DNA of 64,000 nucleotides. Source: Fasciolopsis buskii (Eukaryota; Platyhelminthes; Trematoda; Plagiorchiida; Fasciolidae). Below the pieces are notes generated by a model. It was given only the letters and a program-made list of their open reading frames with translations. It had not been told where the DNA came from and made no database searches. Below, in pieces: positions 46,071 to 58,009 of the stretch. The stretch spans positions 42,590 through 106,589 of the forward strand of contig LUCM01002461.1 in assembly GCA_008360955.1 (NCBI GenBank). Reading direction: 5' to 3'. A program made the translations under genes and the position numbers. The first letter of the stretch is position 1; each line of letters opens with the position of its first letter.

Positions 46071-47824
46071 CCTCGTTTATTCTTGATCGAGCATTACCGG
46101 TTTACCTGCTAGTGATAACATGAATACTTTTGCGCCCAACTAAGCGTTTCGGTTGTTGGAAAACAAATCTGACTGTGAGCGCCGTTACCGATCTCCCGAA
46201 CTGTACAAGGAAACATGAGAAATCAAGTTCATTTTTTAAAACTCTCAAGTCTGTTGCACAGTATGGCGTAAAAACACTTGGGAAGTGCATCAGATTACCG
46301 CTATACTGTAGGAGAAATTCCAACCAAACTAGTATCACTGGAAGCCGACATAACAAGGTAAAAATTTCACTATCTAGACTCAAGGCAGCGGTCAAAGTGC
46401 AACTCATGATAAGACAAGAAGACGAATTGATGGGATGTCCCGAAAACTTCATGAGGCCACACGCAGTTTTGGGCGCAATAGAAATTAGGTTTTTGGTTTA
46501 AGTGGCAATCTGACGAATGTTTGGTTTTGTTGCTATAATGATCTATTAATGACCATAGATTTCCGTGATTATGCAATGTCTGTACTAAACATTTCCGGTC
46601 ATAAAGTTTTCGCTAATAAAGAATATGTAAGGGTGAAGTATTCGACAGCTAAAAGTGTTCTGTGATCGGGGTGCCGTGCATCAACAGTCACGATTTTGCT
46701 ACGTGCTTAGGATGGATGATGCGTTCATTTCGCAAAGGCAATTGCTTGATTTTTCGGCACCATTCCTTTAATAGTTTACTTCTACTTAATGACTAACTGG
46801 GATCAGTTACCCTAGAAAAAGGTTGAAAAGAAAGTTGCAAAGCAATTGCGCGAAAGATGAAGCATTCTAACACGGTTGTTAAAATCTGGGAGTTAGTTCA
46901 GGGGATATGGTTTGTGCCAACTTGAATTTCACCTGTCATTTTACAATAATACCCAATAGCGAATAGTATGGTTACCCCAAAAACAAAGCCGGTATTTCGT
47001 GGATGACTTGTTGGTGACTCGATTAAATGTGAGTTTGCTAATGAAACTGCGTTGCATTCAGCTGACTTTACCATAGAAATTCATCGCATTGCAAATATTA
47101 AATATGTCACTTCTTTAATCGATTCCGAAGCTTAAATCAACCTTGGAGGTCAAAATTACGCAAGTTTTCCGTACTCCAGCAATATGCTGAGTATGGTTTC
47201 CATGTGAGACTTGCGATAATCCCGTGGTTTGCCTATTAGTCTTATTGCATTTATTCAAAGGTATATGAATAGTGCAATCAAGCACATTCGCGCCGACAGG
47301 CCGCACTTGCTGTTTCATAAGTCTTCGTGTTTTGTTGTCGAATACCATTACATTTTGTTCTCAAAGGCAGTTTGCAACTGCGTCGCTAATATCTCATGCC
47401 GTATGTTATGTTAAAAGCTGCATTAGAATGCCTTAGAATACTACTACTTCAGTAAAAAGGCCGGAGTATTAGGACACCAGCTTAATACGTCCGCTAGAAT
47501 GCATTCCAGTTTCAATAAAAAAAAACACAGGTTACATTGCAAAATTGCAGGAGTAAAAACGGTTTGGTTTTCGCACATCTTTCCTTTCTGAGCACAAGTT
47601 AACAAATTACGTAGAGCGGATAGAAGCAAACAAAAAGAATAGAATATCCGAAATCCATGAACCCTGCCATCTGAACGGGAACTCAGAAATTTGTGACACT
47701 TATCAAGTGATGATTTTTGTGAATAAATTTGTCATTTTTGCTGCTTTTCAATGTGTTTTACTTTGTTCGATGACGTCAAGGTCAGAACTTTCATCACGCA
47801 TTTGTTCTTACTCTTCCCATCCCA
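46071..47824. other. Possible retroelement remnant, otherwise nothing firm
   Basis: A 123-codon plus frame at 46130-46501 contains NKVKISLSRLKAA, which resembles the end of Ty3/gypsy integrases (K-V-x-I/V-S-x-D-RLKAA). No upstream integrase or RT was found and a 116-codon minus frame overlaps it, so this is only a hint. Confidence 0.2.
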
Positions 47825-48004
47825 TTAGCGATTTTCTGTGAACAGTTCCTCACCAGCCGGGAGTTTCTTCATTACGAAGAGTCTTTTGAACTGCGGCAGC
47901 CTGTTCCTGTTTTTGGTCACTGTCATATAGCCAAGGACTGTTTCGTAGATTTCCTCTGTATCCCACGAACGTACTTTGTACTCAGAGTATTCAGACGGTT
48001 CGAG
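47825..48004 (-). CDS. Candidate exon, minus strand
   Basis: After a possible acceptor (GAGCCAG, ending 48005) the frame reads LEPSEYSEYKVRSWDTEEIY, then ETVLGYMTVTKNRNRLPQFK and RLFVMKKLPAG, and either stops at 47825 after GEELFTENR or splices at GGCTG|GTGAGG (47854/47853). The charged, soluble composition is among the most coding-like in the window. The polypyrimidine tract is poor, which is the main weakness. No family is recognised. Confidence 0.38.
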   Translation of the reverse strand, partial: LEPSEYSEYKVRSWDTEEIYETVLGYMTVTKNRNRLPQFKRLFVMKKLPAGEELFTENR

Positions 48005-49614
48005 CTGGCTCAGGGTTTAGTCTAATTTTAACCCAGAAAAGTGACAATTTTCGAATCAGATGTGTGCTACTGTAAAGTTCTTTTAAATTGTCTGACGTTT
48101 AGGCTGAATTTTTGAAGCTAATTTCTAACGTTGAGCATGCCATCCGAGATAGAAAAAGTCGGTAGGTCGTTTTCCAGCTTGAATTCACAAATTCACGATT
48201 TCGGTTAAGAACACCAATTCCCAAAACAAAACTTACTTATTGGAAACAGCTAGAATGTCAATGCTACTCGGATTAGCTTGACTTAGGTGTAAATGAGCTG
48301 ACCAGTGAAGAGCATGAGTAATCTGCATCAGTTCGACGGGAAGTTTTTTTCCAATGACATATCTGCGATTATACTAACGTGTTAGGGAAATAAATCCAAG
48401 TAACTTTGCTTGCAAACTACTGGCTGTGATGCTGTCAATGAAGGGGGAACCGCTATCTTAACCCACTAACTGAAACGCGGATAACACGATTTTAACGTAC
48501 CGGTGTTGATTTTTCTGTAATGTTCAAGGTGTATAATGATACAAATAGATGCATAAGATCATGCATGATTAGATCAGCCAAAATAAATGCACCGGCTGTT
48601 CTATGCACTTGTGAAATCACTTCCCCGAATTAAAAAAATGAGGCTTGCCTAGGTTCGTTTTGTTATTACTTGTTGTACGCAAAGGTCTATAGTAGTGTGT
48701 TGAAACAAACTGTGAAGACTGAACTGGAAGCTGCTTCTGGAACGCAGTTGAAAAAAACTGGATGTAAAACCAAGAAAGCATATTCGCCCAGAGGTACAAG
48801 TTTATGGTGCTAAGAGGCGCAGCTGCCCCTCGCACGTTATTTTCATGTGGTCCGAGAAATCAGATATTTCACAGAATGCAAAACGCACTTAGGCACTGCT
48901 GACGCAAGAGTCAATGCCCCCGGCACGAATCGGCCGAAGGATTCAACGTTTGCCGGAAAAAATGTTTTATCAATTAGTTAGTACGTGCGTAGGTCTCGAA
49001 AACGAATTACCTAATTCAACTTCCGATATCGAGCTAACTGCTTGTCCTGCGAAGCAACACATAAACTAGTTTTAGTTTAATCAGCTTTCCGATAAATCCT
49101 TGCGTACGTGTCGCTTGAAAGTGTCTATTACTTAATTAGCGTAACTGAATAGTGGGCATAGAAAACGGCATTGCATCAAATTGGATCACGTGATAGATGA
49201 TAAAATCGCTTGCATTACGAAAGTCGAAAGACGTGCAAAATTTATCCCGATCTATTTACGGCTATAGGCTTCTGATATACGCACAAACACAGGGTATTGT
49301 CAGGTCATTTATTGGAAACAAAACGTATTGGAAAGCGCATGTTTGCAAAAGTGGGTCGAAGATAAACTACTGTACAGCTTGCCTGGATGCAGGGAAAAAT
49401 GTTTGAAACTGTAATTAACCTGGTGAGATAAAGTAAGAAACAAGTCACTCGGGAAGATTTTATTTAAAACTAAGGCTGCCATTAGTTAGGCAGGCAAATC
49501 CGAATATATAGGATAGCCTGTCCTTTTAGTATCGTATGCAATAGACCTGGAAGTCAGAAGTTAATTCGCTCTCACCATATTTGTGTAGATAAAAGTGATA
49601 AGTTAGTTTGTGAA
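48005..49614. other. Non-coding, nothing firm
   Basis: A 69-codon frame at 49197-49406 ends KAHVCKSGSKINYCTACLDAGK, which has coding-like composition but no strong splice context. No repeat recognised. Confidence 0.3.
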
Positions 49615-49620
49615 CAATAG

Positions 49621-49665
49621 CCGAATTGCTGATGATTCCCAACAAGGATGACACACGGTTACTGT
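49621..49665 (+). repeat. Hammerhead relic upstream of copy 3
   Basis: CTGATGA (49629-49635) followed by TTCCCAACAAGGATGACAC matches the ribozyme part of the family consensus, with GACA in place of GAAA. It has no recognisable tRNA head. It lies 292 bp upstream of the equivalent CTGATGG of copy 3 in the same orientation, giving a tandem-like arrangement. Confidence 0.5.
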
Positions 49666-49774
49666 CCGCTAGCATATAGCAATCGACTCCTGCTGATAGA
49701 TGACTTCTGTGCAGGTAGCCTAAGTACGACGAAGGCTTTGGATATGACCTACAGAGCTTGATTACTTGGCACAT

Positions 49775-50035
49775 ATTAGTAGTAGTATAGGTGCAACACC
49801 ATGTGGTGAAGTTCAACAAACCGTTCAGAGCCTACCCGGTAGCGTAATGGCTAAGGCGTTCGACTCAAATTCGTTCTTCCCAGGTTCGCGTCCCAGTTCG
49901 GGCTCGGTGGATATGCACTGCTGATGGTTTCTAACAAGGATGAAACAACTGTACAGTGCTTCCATGGTTTCTTTATGGTGAGTTGAGCGATAATATCACA
50001 TGGTGAATTATTTCATGAAAATAGCCGAACTGTGT
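49775..50035 (+). repeat. Hammerhead-carrying tRNA-SINE, copy 3 (most complete)
   Basis: Order of parts: leader (AGGTGCAACACC, GAAGTTCAACAAACCGTTCAG); tRNA head with A box TAGCGTAATGG (49840-49850) and B box GGTTCGCGTCC (49883-49893); TCGGGCTCGGTGGATAT; hammerhead 49915-49959; and tail (TTCCATGGTTTCTTTATGG, GATAATATCACATGGTGAA, TTTCATGAAAATA). The head shares the GACTCA anticodon-arm sequence with the copy at 58 kb, where it reads GACTCATAATC as in elongator tRNA-Met. It would be transcribed by RNA polymerase III and its RNA could be cut by the ribozyme, as in the SM-alpha repeats of schistosomes. That relation is inference from architecture. Confidence 0.78.
49915..49959 (+). ncRNA. Type I hammerhead ribozyme fold
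   Basis: Helix I is GCACTG (49915-49920) with CAGTGC (49954-49959), six Watson-Crick pairs. The core box is CTGATGG (49921-49927; canonical CTGATGA). Helix II is the CT...AG stem around AACA. GAAA lies at 49942-49945. The helix III segment is CAACTGTA (CAGCTGTA in other copies, a self-complementary CAGCTG), giving a UA cleavage dinucleotide of the NUH type before CAGTGC. The final A of the core box is G and the base before the stem is a U-U mismatch, so activity of this copy is doubtful. Confidence 0.6.
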
Positions 50036-50548
50036 TGCTCAAGTGACAACAATCACGTTTTCGTTTACTCGACTGTTCACAATCCCGATTTGCAATCGTT
50101 TTGGTTATCATAGGTACACAGTTTCCATGCTGATTTTGTCCCATTTCATGAACGCCTGCATCTCTGTTACTTTATCATCAAGATTCGCAAAAAATAAAGC
50201 ACCAATTTAGTACTTATTACGTGTACTGATATATCCGTGGCTCCACTCCGTGAATAAACAAGAAAGACAGTCTCCTTTGAAGGTCCGGTTCTCGTTGTGA
50301 AACAGGATCGAAACGATTCGTGCAACGAACATTTCGTCGATGGCAGAACCTCGTTAATAGAAACAGCATGAAACAAAACCCTATCCACCAGTATTGAGAC
50401 GAGGACGTTTAACCCAACAACTAACCGGATTGCTCAGACATGAAAACATTTGACTGGCCAATGGCAGCAAAACATTGGAATGGAAACACTATTTACACGA
50501 AAATTCGACAAAGTAGATTTTTGACCATTTCGTTATCGTCAGTGAAAA

Positions 50549-50797
50549 ATGTCCATTTCCAGGTTTATTCTGGCCATACTGTTACGTTTCACGTTGATAG
50601 AATGCCAAACATGTACACCCATGGGCGACGGAACAATACGGTGTGGAAACTTCACGAATAGGCTCATTGAGAACTACACCTGTTTGTCAAAGCAACATTT
50701 ATTCTTGGAGGAACAACGACGTTTTATTCAATATCAAAGTGCATGTAGACGAGAGTGCCATGCAGATCCAAAACATATCATCTACGTAGAAATGGCG
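50549..50797 (+). CDS. First coding exon of a secreted or membrane Cys-rich protein
   Basis: An ATG at 50549 opens 83 codons ending at a good donor (GAAATGGCG|GTAAGC), phase 0. Residues 1-20 (MSISRFILAILLRFTLIECQ) are a typical signal peptide: basic residue, hydrophobic core, small/polar cleavage region. The mature part has cysteines at 22, 32, 45, 66 and 70 (spacing x9, x12, x20, x3) and two N-glycosylation sequons (NFT at 34, NYT at 42). It ends DPKHIIYVEMA. The upstream region is non-coding and could be the promoter or 5' UTR. No family is recognised. A downstream Cys-rich exon at 56807 may or may not belong to the same gene; the phases need at least one more exon between them. Confidence 0.55.
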
Positions 50798-52271
50798 GTA
50801 AGCTATTTTTCCGACACGAATCCAAGTGTTGCCTCATCAGAAGAGATTCATTCTGTGAATGTCTCGTCTAAAGTTTCTTTGTTTTTGGGTTAAAGAACGA
50901 TATTTGTTTGACAACCATTTTATCAGTGCAAAAGAAGCAAGGACGAGGGGTGTGGTAAACGGTTCACAAAAGTTTAGACTAGAGATGAATTATGAGTTGC
51001 ATGCACGACATTCCAGGGGTTATAAAGTCTGCATATACTTTATTATGGTACTTTAAACGGATCAGTGTTCGTTTGCAAGTCATGTGGTACCTTGAATTTA
51101 CCCTTCTCCATGTGCAAACGTTTTTTTATTCCAGTCGCTGATACTGGGGAAATTTAAGAGACATACACACGGCCATCAATCCTCCGAAAGAAGTAGTCAT
51201 ATCAAGATGGTGAGATGCAGTCTAACTGTTGCACTGAAATCTAGGAATGTCAGCTGACCACATAATTAGTTATTCGCCAAACCATTTCCCTGCCATCACG
51301 TTAACTTCGGTCACTTCTACATTGCTTGTTGGATAGAAAATTTTGACAGCTTGATGAGAGAAAAGCCAAACCAATCAGTTTGAATAAAGCCTTCTAAATT
51401 CTAAGCTGCTTTTTATTTTACTTAAAACAGGCCGTACGTGAAGCAATTTTATCTTTTCACTAGGTAAAGCCTAGAAACAACCAGTTCAGGATCGACAAAT
51501 TTGTTGTGAATGTCAAAGGTGATGCAAACACTTACGAACCGAATGCCAATCGATAGTTCTCGTGGATTCACGAATTTTGGGGCCAGAATAGCGATGACTG
51601 AAAACATGGCGCGAAATCCATCTATTTCAAAAGTTGTTCAGTGAAAGTCGACTTTATGATAACGTTAAGCGATTAACAGAAATTTGAAATCCGTCTGGCT
51701 TCCAAACACACGTAAAAATACTCAGAATCTGTCCTTTTTGTCAGATTTTCTTGCTAGCCACTGTTTGTTTTCATGCTGCTCATTGTGCGGACGCAATAAA
51801 AATTCATTCAATCGAATCTCATCTGAAACTCGACCGGCCAGAGAAGTGTTGAAATCACGATTCCCGGTGTGACAAACTGAAGATTCTTTCATGTTAATCG
51901 AGAACATCGATCAGGCCGGTAAATTTCCTTGAGAGTAAAAATTATTAAACGAACTTCAGTGGAATCTTACAAACACTTCAAATAAACTTCCGTTTCTCTA
52001 TTTCTCGTCAAATTCAAGGTGGATTATTTGGAAGAGTACCAATTTTAGCGGAATTTTAAAAGTTGCAGCTCGCATCACCACGACCGGTAATCGACTGTCG
52101 GTATGTGAATTATGTAACCCAAATTGAGAGAATATTTGGAAATTAGCTATCTTCGTGTGAATGAGATGTTCATTTGGACACAAAATGTATGAATTATTAA
52201 TGATTTATCTTATTGCTTAAACCAGATCAGTGACTTGTTTAGTGCTCATATCTGAGGTATAGGGAAGAGAT
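50798..52271. other. Probable intron start, nothing firm
   Basis: Follows the donor at 50798. No convincing next exon was identified. Short frames on both strands only. Confidence 0.35.
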
Positions 52272-52456
52272 TGGCAGGGCAGCGGTGACCAGACGGATAA
52301 GATCGTGATGTTTGAACCTGAAGGTCACGGGTTCGAACCCTCCCGTCGTCGGTCAACTTCCCTGCTTGGCAGCCCACTGTCGGCCGCGGACTCCTTTCTT
52401 AAAAATGATGTACCTGTTTATCTCACCAATAAAAAGGAAGTAAAAGATAAAAGATA
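52272..52456 (+). repeat. Ser/Leu-tRNA-like SINE (family A), copy 2
   Basis: A box TGACCAGACGG (52286-52296) with GATAAG after it, and a consensus-like B box GGTTCGAACCC (52330-52340). The body GGTCAACTTCCCTGCTTGG, CAGCCCACTG matches copy 1 at 10.6 kb. The 3' end is AATAAAAAGGAAGTAAAAGATAAAAGATA. This copy has the better B box of the three. Confidence 0.75.
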
Positions 52457-54669
52457 CAACATATCGAAACATTAATCGACTAATAGACATAGACGATAAC
52501 CGTAATGGTCCGTTAAGATATTAATCCAACTATTGTAAATTAGATCCCAAAGAAAAAAACAATACTATCGTCTTGACAACAAGTTCATGCACTTATTGGA
52601 GATTGGAAACTAAAATGACAATACGGAAAGACGATTCTTCACAAAAACGAGCTGACATAACCAGGTAACTTTATATGCTGGAATCAAACAAGTTGGCTTT
52701 ATAATGTCTGCATTGTATCTTACGCATTCGAACAGTGTCAAAATGCCACAAAATTTCTGCCAAATTGATCAAATGTGTTTCGGTAACGATAGGTGAAGAC
52801 GGTACAAAGTACGGCCATTAGGCCTCCTAAACCGATCGTCTATCAATGTGTCACGTCATCCAATTACATGGTCAGACTCAATGGAACGCGGATTGGACGA
52901 ATTCCAGCCATCATTCGCCTTTCGCAGTCGAAATCACGGCAGAAGCGTTTCAGGCTTCAAACCAAATAAGTTATCTTTTCTCCAGAAGCAGTTTGATATT
53001 ATCATTAGCTGATTGCAGTGGGAAACTTTATGTAGTGTGACCTTATTGGATGAGTGATGTGGGGATAAAAAGCAGACTTGCTAGCCACTTGGTTTTGCTT
53101 AAACACTTCACCTTTGTCATCTCAAATTGATAATCTGATGCCATCAACATACTCAAAGACCAAATTCATCCTCTTCTGCATTTCAGCTCGATGCCAATCA
53201 TTGTGCCCTTCTGGGTGAGAAGGAGTGGTCTAAACAGCCACTACCGAGTCACACGAGAAATGCCCAAACCATTTGCTGTTGTACGTTTTGTTTTGTGTGT
53301 TAATTTATCTACCTGGGGTTATAAGATTTGGTGCTAATTTAGAAACCGGGAATTCCATCTTTACCGGATAAGCCAGACAAATTTTTTTCTGACATTGAAC
53401 TTCCAGTCTGTCCATGTTAACTTGATACGTCCAAACTCAGCGGAATACATTTGGAAACAACAAGGAAGCACGGTTATCCTCGTAGAAGAGAGTGACGTGC
53501 ACCAATCCATTGAACCGGCGGCCGAAATCAGCTCCTAGGATAGCCAGAAAATTGCACTGATACGTGCACCAGAAAGTTCTAAAAAATGTTTTGGCTTTCA
53601 TTCGATAGTAATGAGCACTAATGAGGTGTCGAAATTCAACTTGTTATTGGAAAGCTGTCAAACACTGGGACGTTGTTAGCAATAGGTTTGCTGCAGAGAA
53701 TGAAATTGATAATTGGATTTCAAATCAGATTTATCACTGTTCTAGTTTACGGGCACAACTGATTTTCATTTATAATTCTAATACTAAAATTAATGAGCTC
53801 CTATTGGTTCCGTTTATTTGTTTGAACAAACTGATGGACAGTCCAATGATATATTCCTACTTTGTGATTGTCGATTTAATTAGGAAGACAATGGCGTTCA
53901 CCTAATTGCTGGTCTTGTTTTAATTCAATTTTAACCAAATCTGACCTCCCATTTTGAAAAACTTCCAATGACGAGTCTTTCATATGTGTACAGACCACTT
54001 TTCATGGTTTAATAAAGAAATCCTCTTTTTCTGTACATTTCATCTAACCAGTGTATACTGCATTCCGAATTGATTCGATACAAATGTTAGTTGACCAGTT
54101 CAGTGGTTTTACTTGAGCTGTTGTGTTGAATATTTCGACCGAGCGTGTATCTGTCAAACGTGCTAAAGTCTTACTAATTTTCTCTAAATTCGTCCAACGA
54201 CATGGAATACCTGGGATCTTAATGCTATGGCGTAAGATCTGCCAAGAATAGCAGATAGGGAATTGTTGGCAGATTTTCCAATTCACGAAAATTCGCGTTA
54301 CCATCGATATCTTCTTTGATTTATGAATTAATCGAGAAAGTGTCTAATTGCGTGATTGCCAGTTTGAAAGTGTAAACGCCAGTGCGTACGTTCGCTGGCA
54401 GGCGCACAACCTCACATGATTAAGTAATCATTCATAGTTCAGCGTTCGCTCATTGTTTTACAACTGCACACACGCTTTAAAAATGTTTGCCTATGGCGAA
54501 CGGAAAGTTGGTGAACTACAAAAGCTGAAATCAACACGAATCTTACATATCACGCTACTATGGTCACGACAAACGAAGAACTTGCGGTGTTCCGACGACC
54601 TGTACGTTTGATTCGGTTTGCTTCTTGGTCGACGAATCCAAGAATAATGCATACACCACGTATCTGCAG
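52457..54669. other. Non-coding, nothing firm
   Basis: A possible acceptor (CTTCTGCATTTCAG near 53187) opens ambiguous short frames. A 94-codon frame at 53621-53905 lacks splice support. No repeat recognised. Confidence 0.3.
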
Positions 54670-54908
54670 ATATTTTTTGCGAATGGCATTTGTCAAGATG
54701 TCTCACTGGTGAGATTAGTAACGAGTTCTGTTTGAAAACACGTTTAGAAAAACACTCGAATAAATTTTTTCGTAAAACTCCAAGTTCGATAGTTGGTTCC
54801 GAAAGCACCATAGCCGTGGAACACACATCTGGCATCACGAAGCAGCAAACAGTTTGGAAAAATTACTTCAATTCTGTCAGTTCAGAAAAAAATGAATATG
54901 AGATATGA
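54670..54908 (+). CDS. Candidate terminal exon
   Basis: An acceptor-like CACGTATCTGCAG ends at 54669. The frame runs 79 codons to a TGA at 54906-54908. It starts IFCEWHLSRCLTGEISNEFC and continues KTRLEKHSNKFFRKTPSS, ending NSVSSEKNEYEI. The Lys/Glu/Ser composition is coding-like and three cysteines fall early. It starts with two bases completing a codon. A 115-codon minus-strand frame overlaps the whole segment, and one of the two must be noise. No family is recognised. Confidence 0.3.
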
Positions 54909-56806
54909 AGAATTACTGTGACGCCCAACAGGTTGCACTTTTGAGGAAGAAAGAAACTTAGTTTGATTCAAATCTGGATTGAACATAACGTTGCCGTGTT
55001 AAAAACAAAGTAATGCGGAATTAGTAGACATCGTATCTATTGGCTTCCAAAAAAACCAGTAATAGTCGACGGATTTCGTATATGCAAATACGGAACACGA
55101 TTAATGTAAGAGTGTTCTAAACGAAGCACATGTTTCATTCTCAAAAGTTGACAATCCCCTAGGATCCATTTTGGTCGTATCCGTGACTGGTTTTGTCTTC
55201 CTAATACGACAGTTTCCGAATCCACAGCCTCCTTAATTGGAGTTCACAAAAACGGTTGCTGACATTTGTTTCGTGACCAAATGAGCAATACTGAGGGTTG
55301 CTAGCTAGGCTGTCGGACAAAACGTGTTCATTAGTTATTTTGAAGCAGATTGATTTTGCGTTTTGCACGGGTCATTTATAACTCAGTGCCCATTAGTGCA
55401 GTGATCTGTTCGTCACCCGTTTGCCACTTTGATTCGTGGGCCCCTCGTGAGCAGCCGAAATCTACAAAGACCTATGTCATTTCTTTCTACCACATGATGC
55501 ATTGGCTTAATCTTGGCGGTGAAAGCATCGGTAGCTTTTACAAAACAAGTGGCGTACGAGGACTTATTTTGGGAAATGATAGTCTAATTCTACTTTAATA
55601 AATTGTTCAGTATTGAGTACCGAATTTGAAGCGCCCCTGTCGGAAGATAAGAGATAACGCCAAAAACGGGGCCAACTTTTAGCTGCATGAACAAAAGCCA
55701 CAAGAGCTGCAAGACCAGTAAAACAAAATGACCTTGAAAGGCAGGTCTACTCTGATGCAAATCAATAGATATTGTGACTATCGGCCGACTGGTGTTGCAG
55801 AATACAACCTGCAATAAAACACAAGAAAGTTTCTATCACCTTTAAGATACGCGTGCACCTCTTCGCATTGTCGATTCCAATATTTAAATAACTTTGTCAT
55901 ATCATCCAGTATTGTCTTGTTTCATTTGGGCATAGTTCAGTTTGGAGACATATTTGTTAGGAAATCAAATCTGTCTTCATTTGTGACATTTAACGTAAAA
56001 TAAATCATACGTGTACAGAATATAATCACCTTTTCCTCCGAAGTAGCCAATCCATCTGTTCTTCATCCGTCTCAAAAGATCGTCGCGTTTCAGATTTTGA
56101 GATTTGATGTCTGGATTTTCTGATACCCGTCTTTTTATTTTTACATTAGACAATCTTTTCTTGCCTGGGTATTACGCGAGCCTACCTGAACAGATAAGCC
56201 TATTGGCTGCTGGACTAAATCAGGGAGATATTGCTAGGTATGCTGAAGTAGTAAAAGTAGTATGTGTTTGGTAGGTTGCTCCGTGCCCTGTAATCTGGAA
56301 GGGTTAATTCAAGCTATTCCGGTTTGAGGCCCAGGCGGGACAGTCAGTCGAAATAAAACGAAAGTTATTTTCTTATCAAAACTTCCTCTAAAATATCCAA
56401 CTTCGTTACCATAAAATGAATAACAATACGTGTGAACCTATTTCTCCTTAGTTTGTTACTCGGTTTTCACATAGGAATTTGACAAACATGGTTGGAAATT
56501 GGAATGAAGTCTGTTCGATTTGCCTTGCTAATCAATCGTTTATGGCAAGGTACCAATTGAACTCTGGACTTATGTTCGCGACACCGATCAGATGAAGTGT
56601 GAATCACATCTTGTTGGGATCAATGCGATGGAAGTTGATGGTGTCCATTTGAAAGACTGGCACAAGTTTCCACTTCGTTGTGATAACAATCAGATTGGGA
56701 TACGTTTGCATGCTATTAACCTTGGATTTCCTGTGGCATGAAAATATAAATATTTGGTTTTTTTATTTTAAAATTTATTTAACTGTTTATAATGCCGCAT
56801 GCACAG
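54909..56806. other. Non-coding, nothing firm
   Basis: A tRNA B-box-like GGTTTGAGGCCC near 56320 is isolated. No supported exon. Confidence 0.3.
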
Positions 56807-57018
56807 GAACATACACGAGCTTTCGTGGTCCTTCCCCAAGGATTTCTATCGCCCCTTGCCGGTTGCAAAAGCACATGACTTGTTTGTCTACTGGTGTTGG
56901 TGTCAAATTTGTAAACGATTGTTTCAGCAATTGTATCCAAAGCAGTGAAAACACTGCGGCCTGGAGGTACCATCGATTCCCGGATTCGTGTGTAAACGTT
57001 CCCACTCAAGAACACTGA
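56807..57018 (+). CDS. Candidate Cys-rich terminal exon
   Basis: A T-rich tract followed by CGCATGCACAG makes an acceptor at 56806. The frame runs about 70 codons to a TGA at 57016-57018. Cysteines occur as C-x7-C-x12-C-x3-C-x18-C: APCRLQKHMTCLSTGVGV, VNDCFSNCIQ, PDSCVNV. The C-x12-C and C-x3-C spacings and the TCLS string recur in the signal-peptide exon at 50549 (YTCLSK, SACRREC), which hints at a shared disulfide module. It starts with two bases completing a codon, so it cannot join that phase-0 exon directly. A minus-strand frame is also open here. Confidence 0.4.
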
Positions 57019-58009
57019 AAACCCGGGCCGTCGGTGGTTAGGCTCCACACAAATGAAAGGAAATCTGTAACCATTAAACGAGAGGCATTTCCAATTCCTT
57101 TAACATGTGAACAACTAACAGCCCCATAAAACGTGCATGTTTCAAACACATTTTTGGGCCAGACGCACTTGTCTCCGGGTTCATTGAATCGTATACTGTA
57201 TGAAATGTATTAGGTAAGCCGACAAAAGTGGCCGATTCTTTGTTGGTTTCGATGAAACGTGTACTACCACACCGGAAATTGCAAACCCTGAAGCCCAAGG
57301 TCTCACTGAAACGGAATTACCCTAGCTGCTTGGAACAATCACATATGATCTATCCGTCACATCTACTGCATGGTCATTTTGGGAATACCCTTTAGGCTGA
57401 CAACAAAACGATTAATTCGTACTTGAAAATCTTTCCTCATTGGCCTGCACAGCCATAATGGACTTTGGACCGGTTTGGCACAAAGTGACTGACGATATGC
57501 ATATATCTTGACAACGTTAGAATTAGTTTTGTTGATGACATGAACAGATAATTATCGTTCGCCTAGTCGATGGAGCTGATGTCATTATTGTGATCTTTTT
57601 CTCAGTTCGCAGACACGCTTTGTCGAACTTCAGAAGCATGATTGTTTCAGTGTGACTTAGCTACGTCCGACTGGACGGGTCGACTTTGGTAGAACTATTC
57701 GGCGTCGAACTCTACAGAGATTGTAATACTGCTGAATTTGCCTCAGGCCGACTGTCTGACCAATGCAGATAAAGCATTCCACGTGGAGTAACGGCTTTGC
57801 TGAAAGTCTCAGAGGACGTTGACTGTAGTCCGGCGGACCGACATCGAACTTACCGCCTAAAGGATTCTCCTGACGGTATCTAATAGGCCGATCAGCAATA
57901 GAGCGAACACGTTACTTGGAAAGCCATCAGACCGGAACAACAATTCATTTAACTGCACTTACAGCATTTTTCACCATGTGGGTTATTGAAAATCGTATTG
58001 CTTTATAAT
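57019..58009. other. Non-coding, nothing recognised
   Basis: No poly-A signal immediately after the stop at 57018 and no further exon or repeat recognised. Confidence 0.35.

Noticed and set aside
46130..46501. Ty3/gypsy integrase tail
   Set aside because: Only NKVKISLSRLKAA resembles the family. No integrase core, RT or LTR was found nearby and both strands are open.
54491..54838. 115-codon minus-strand ORF
   Set aside because: Overlaps a plus-strand frame with better coding composition and an acceptor; no family recognised.
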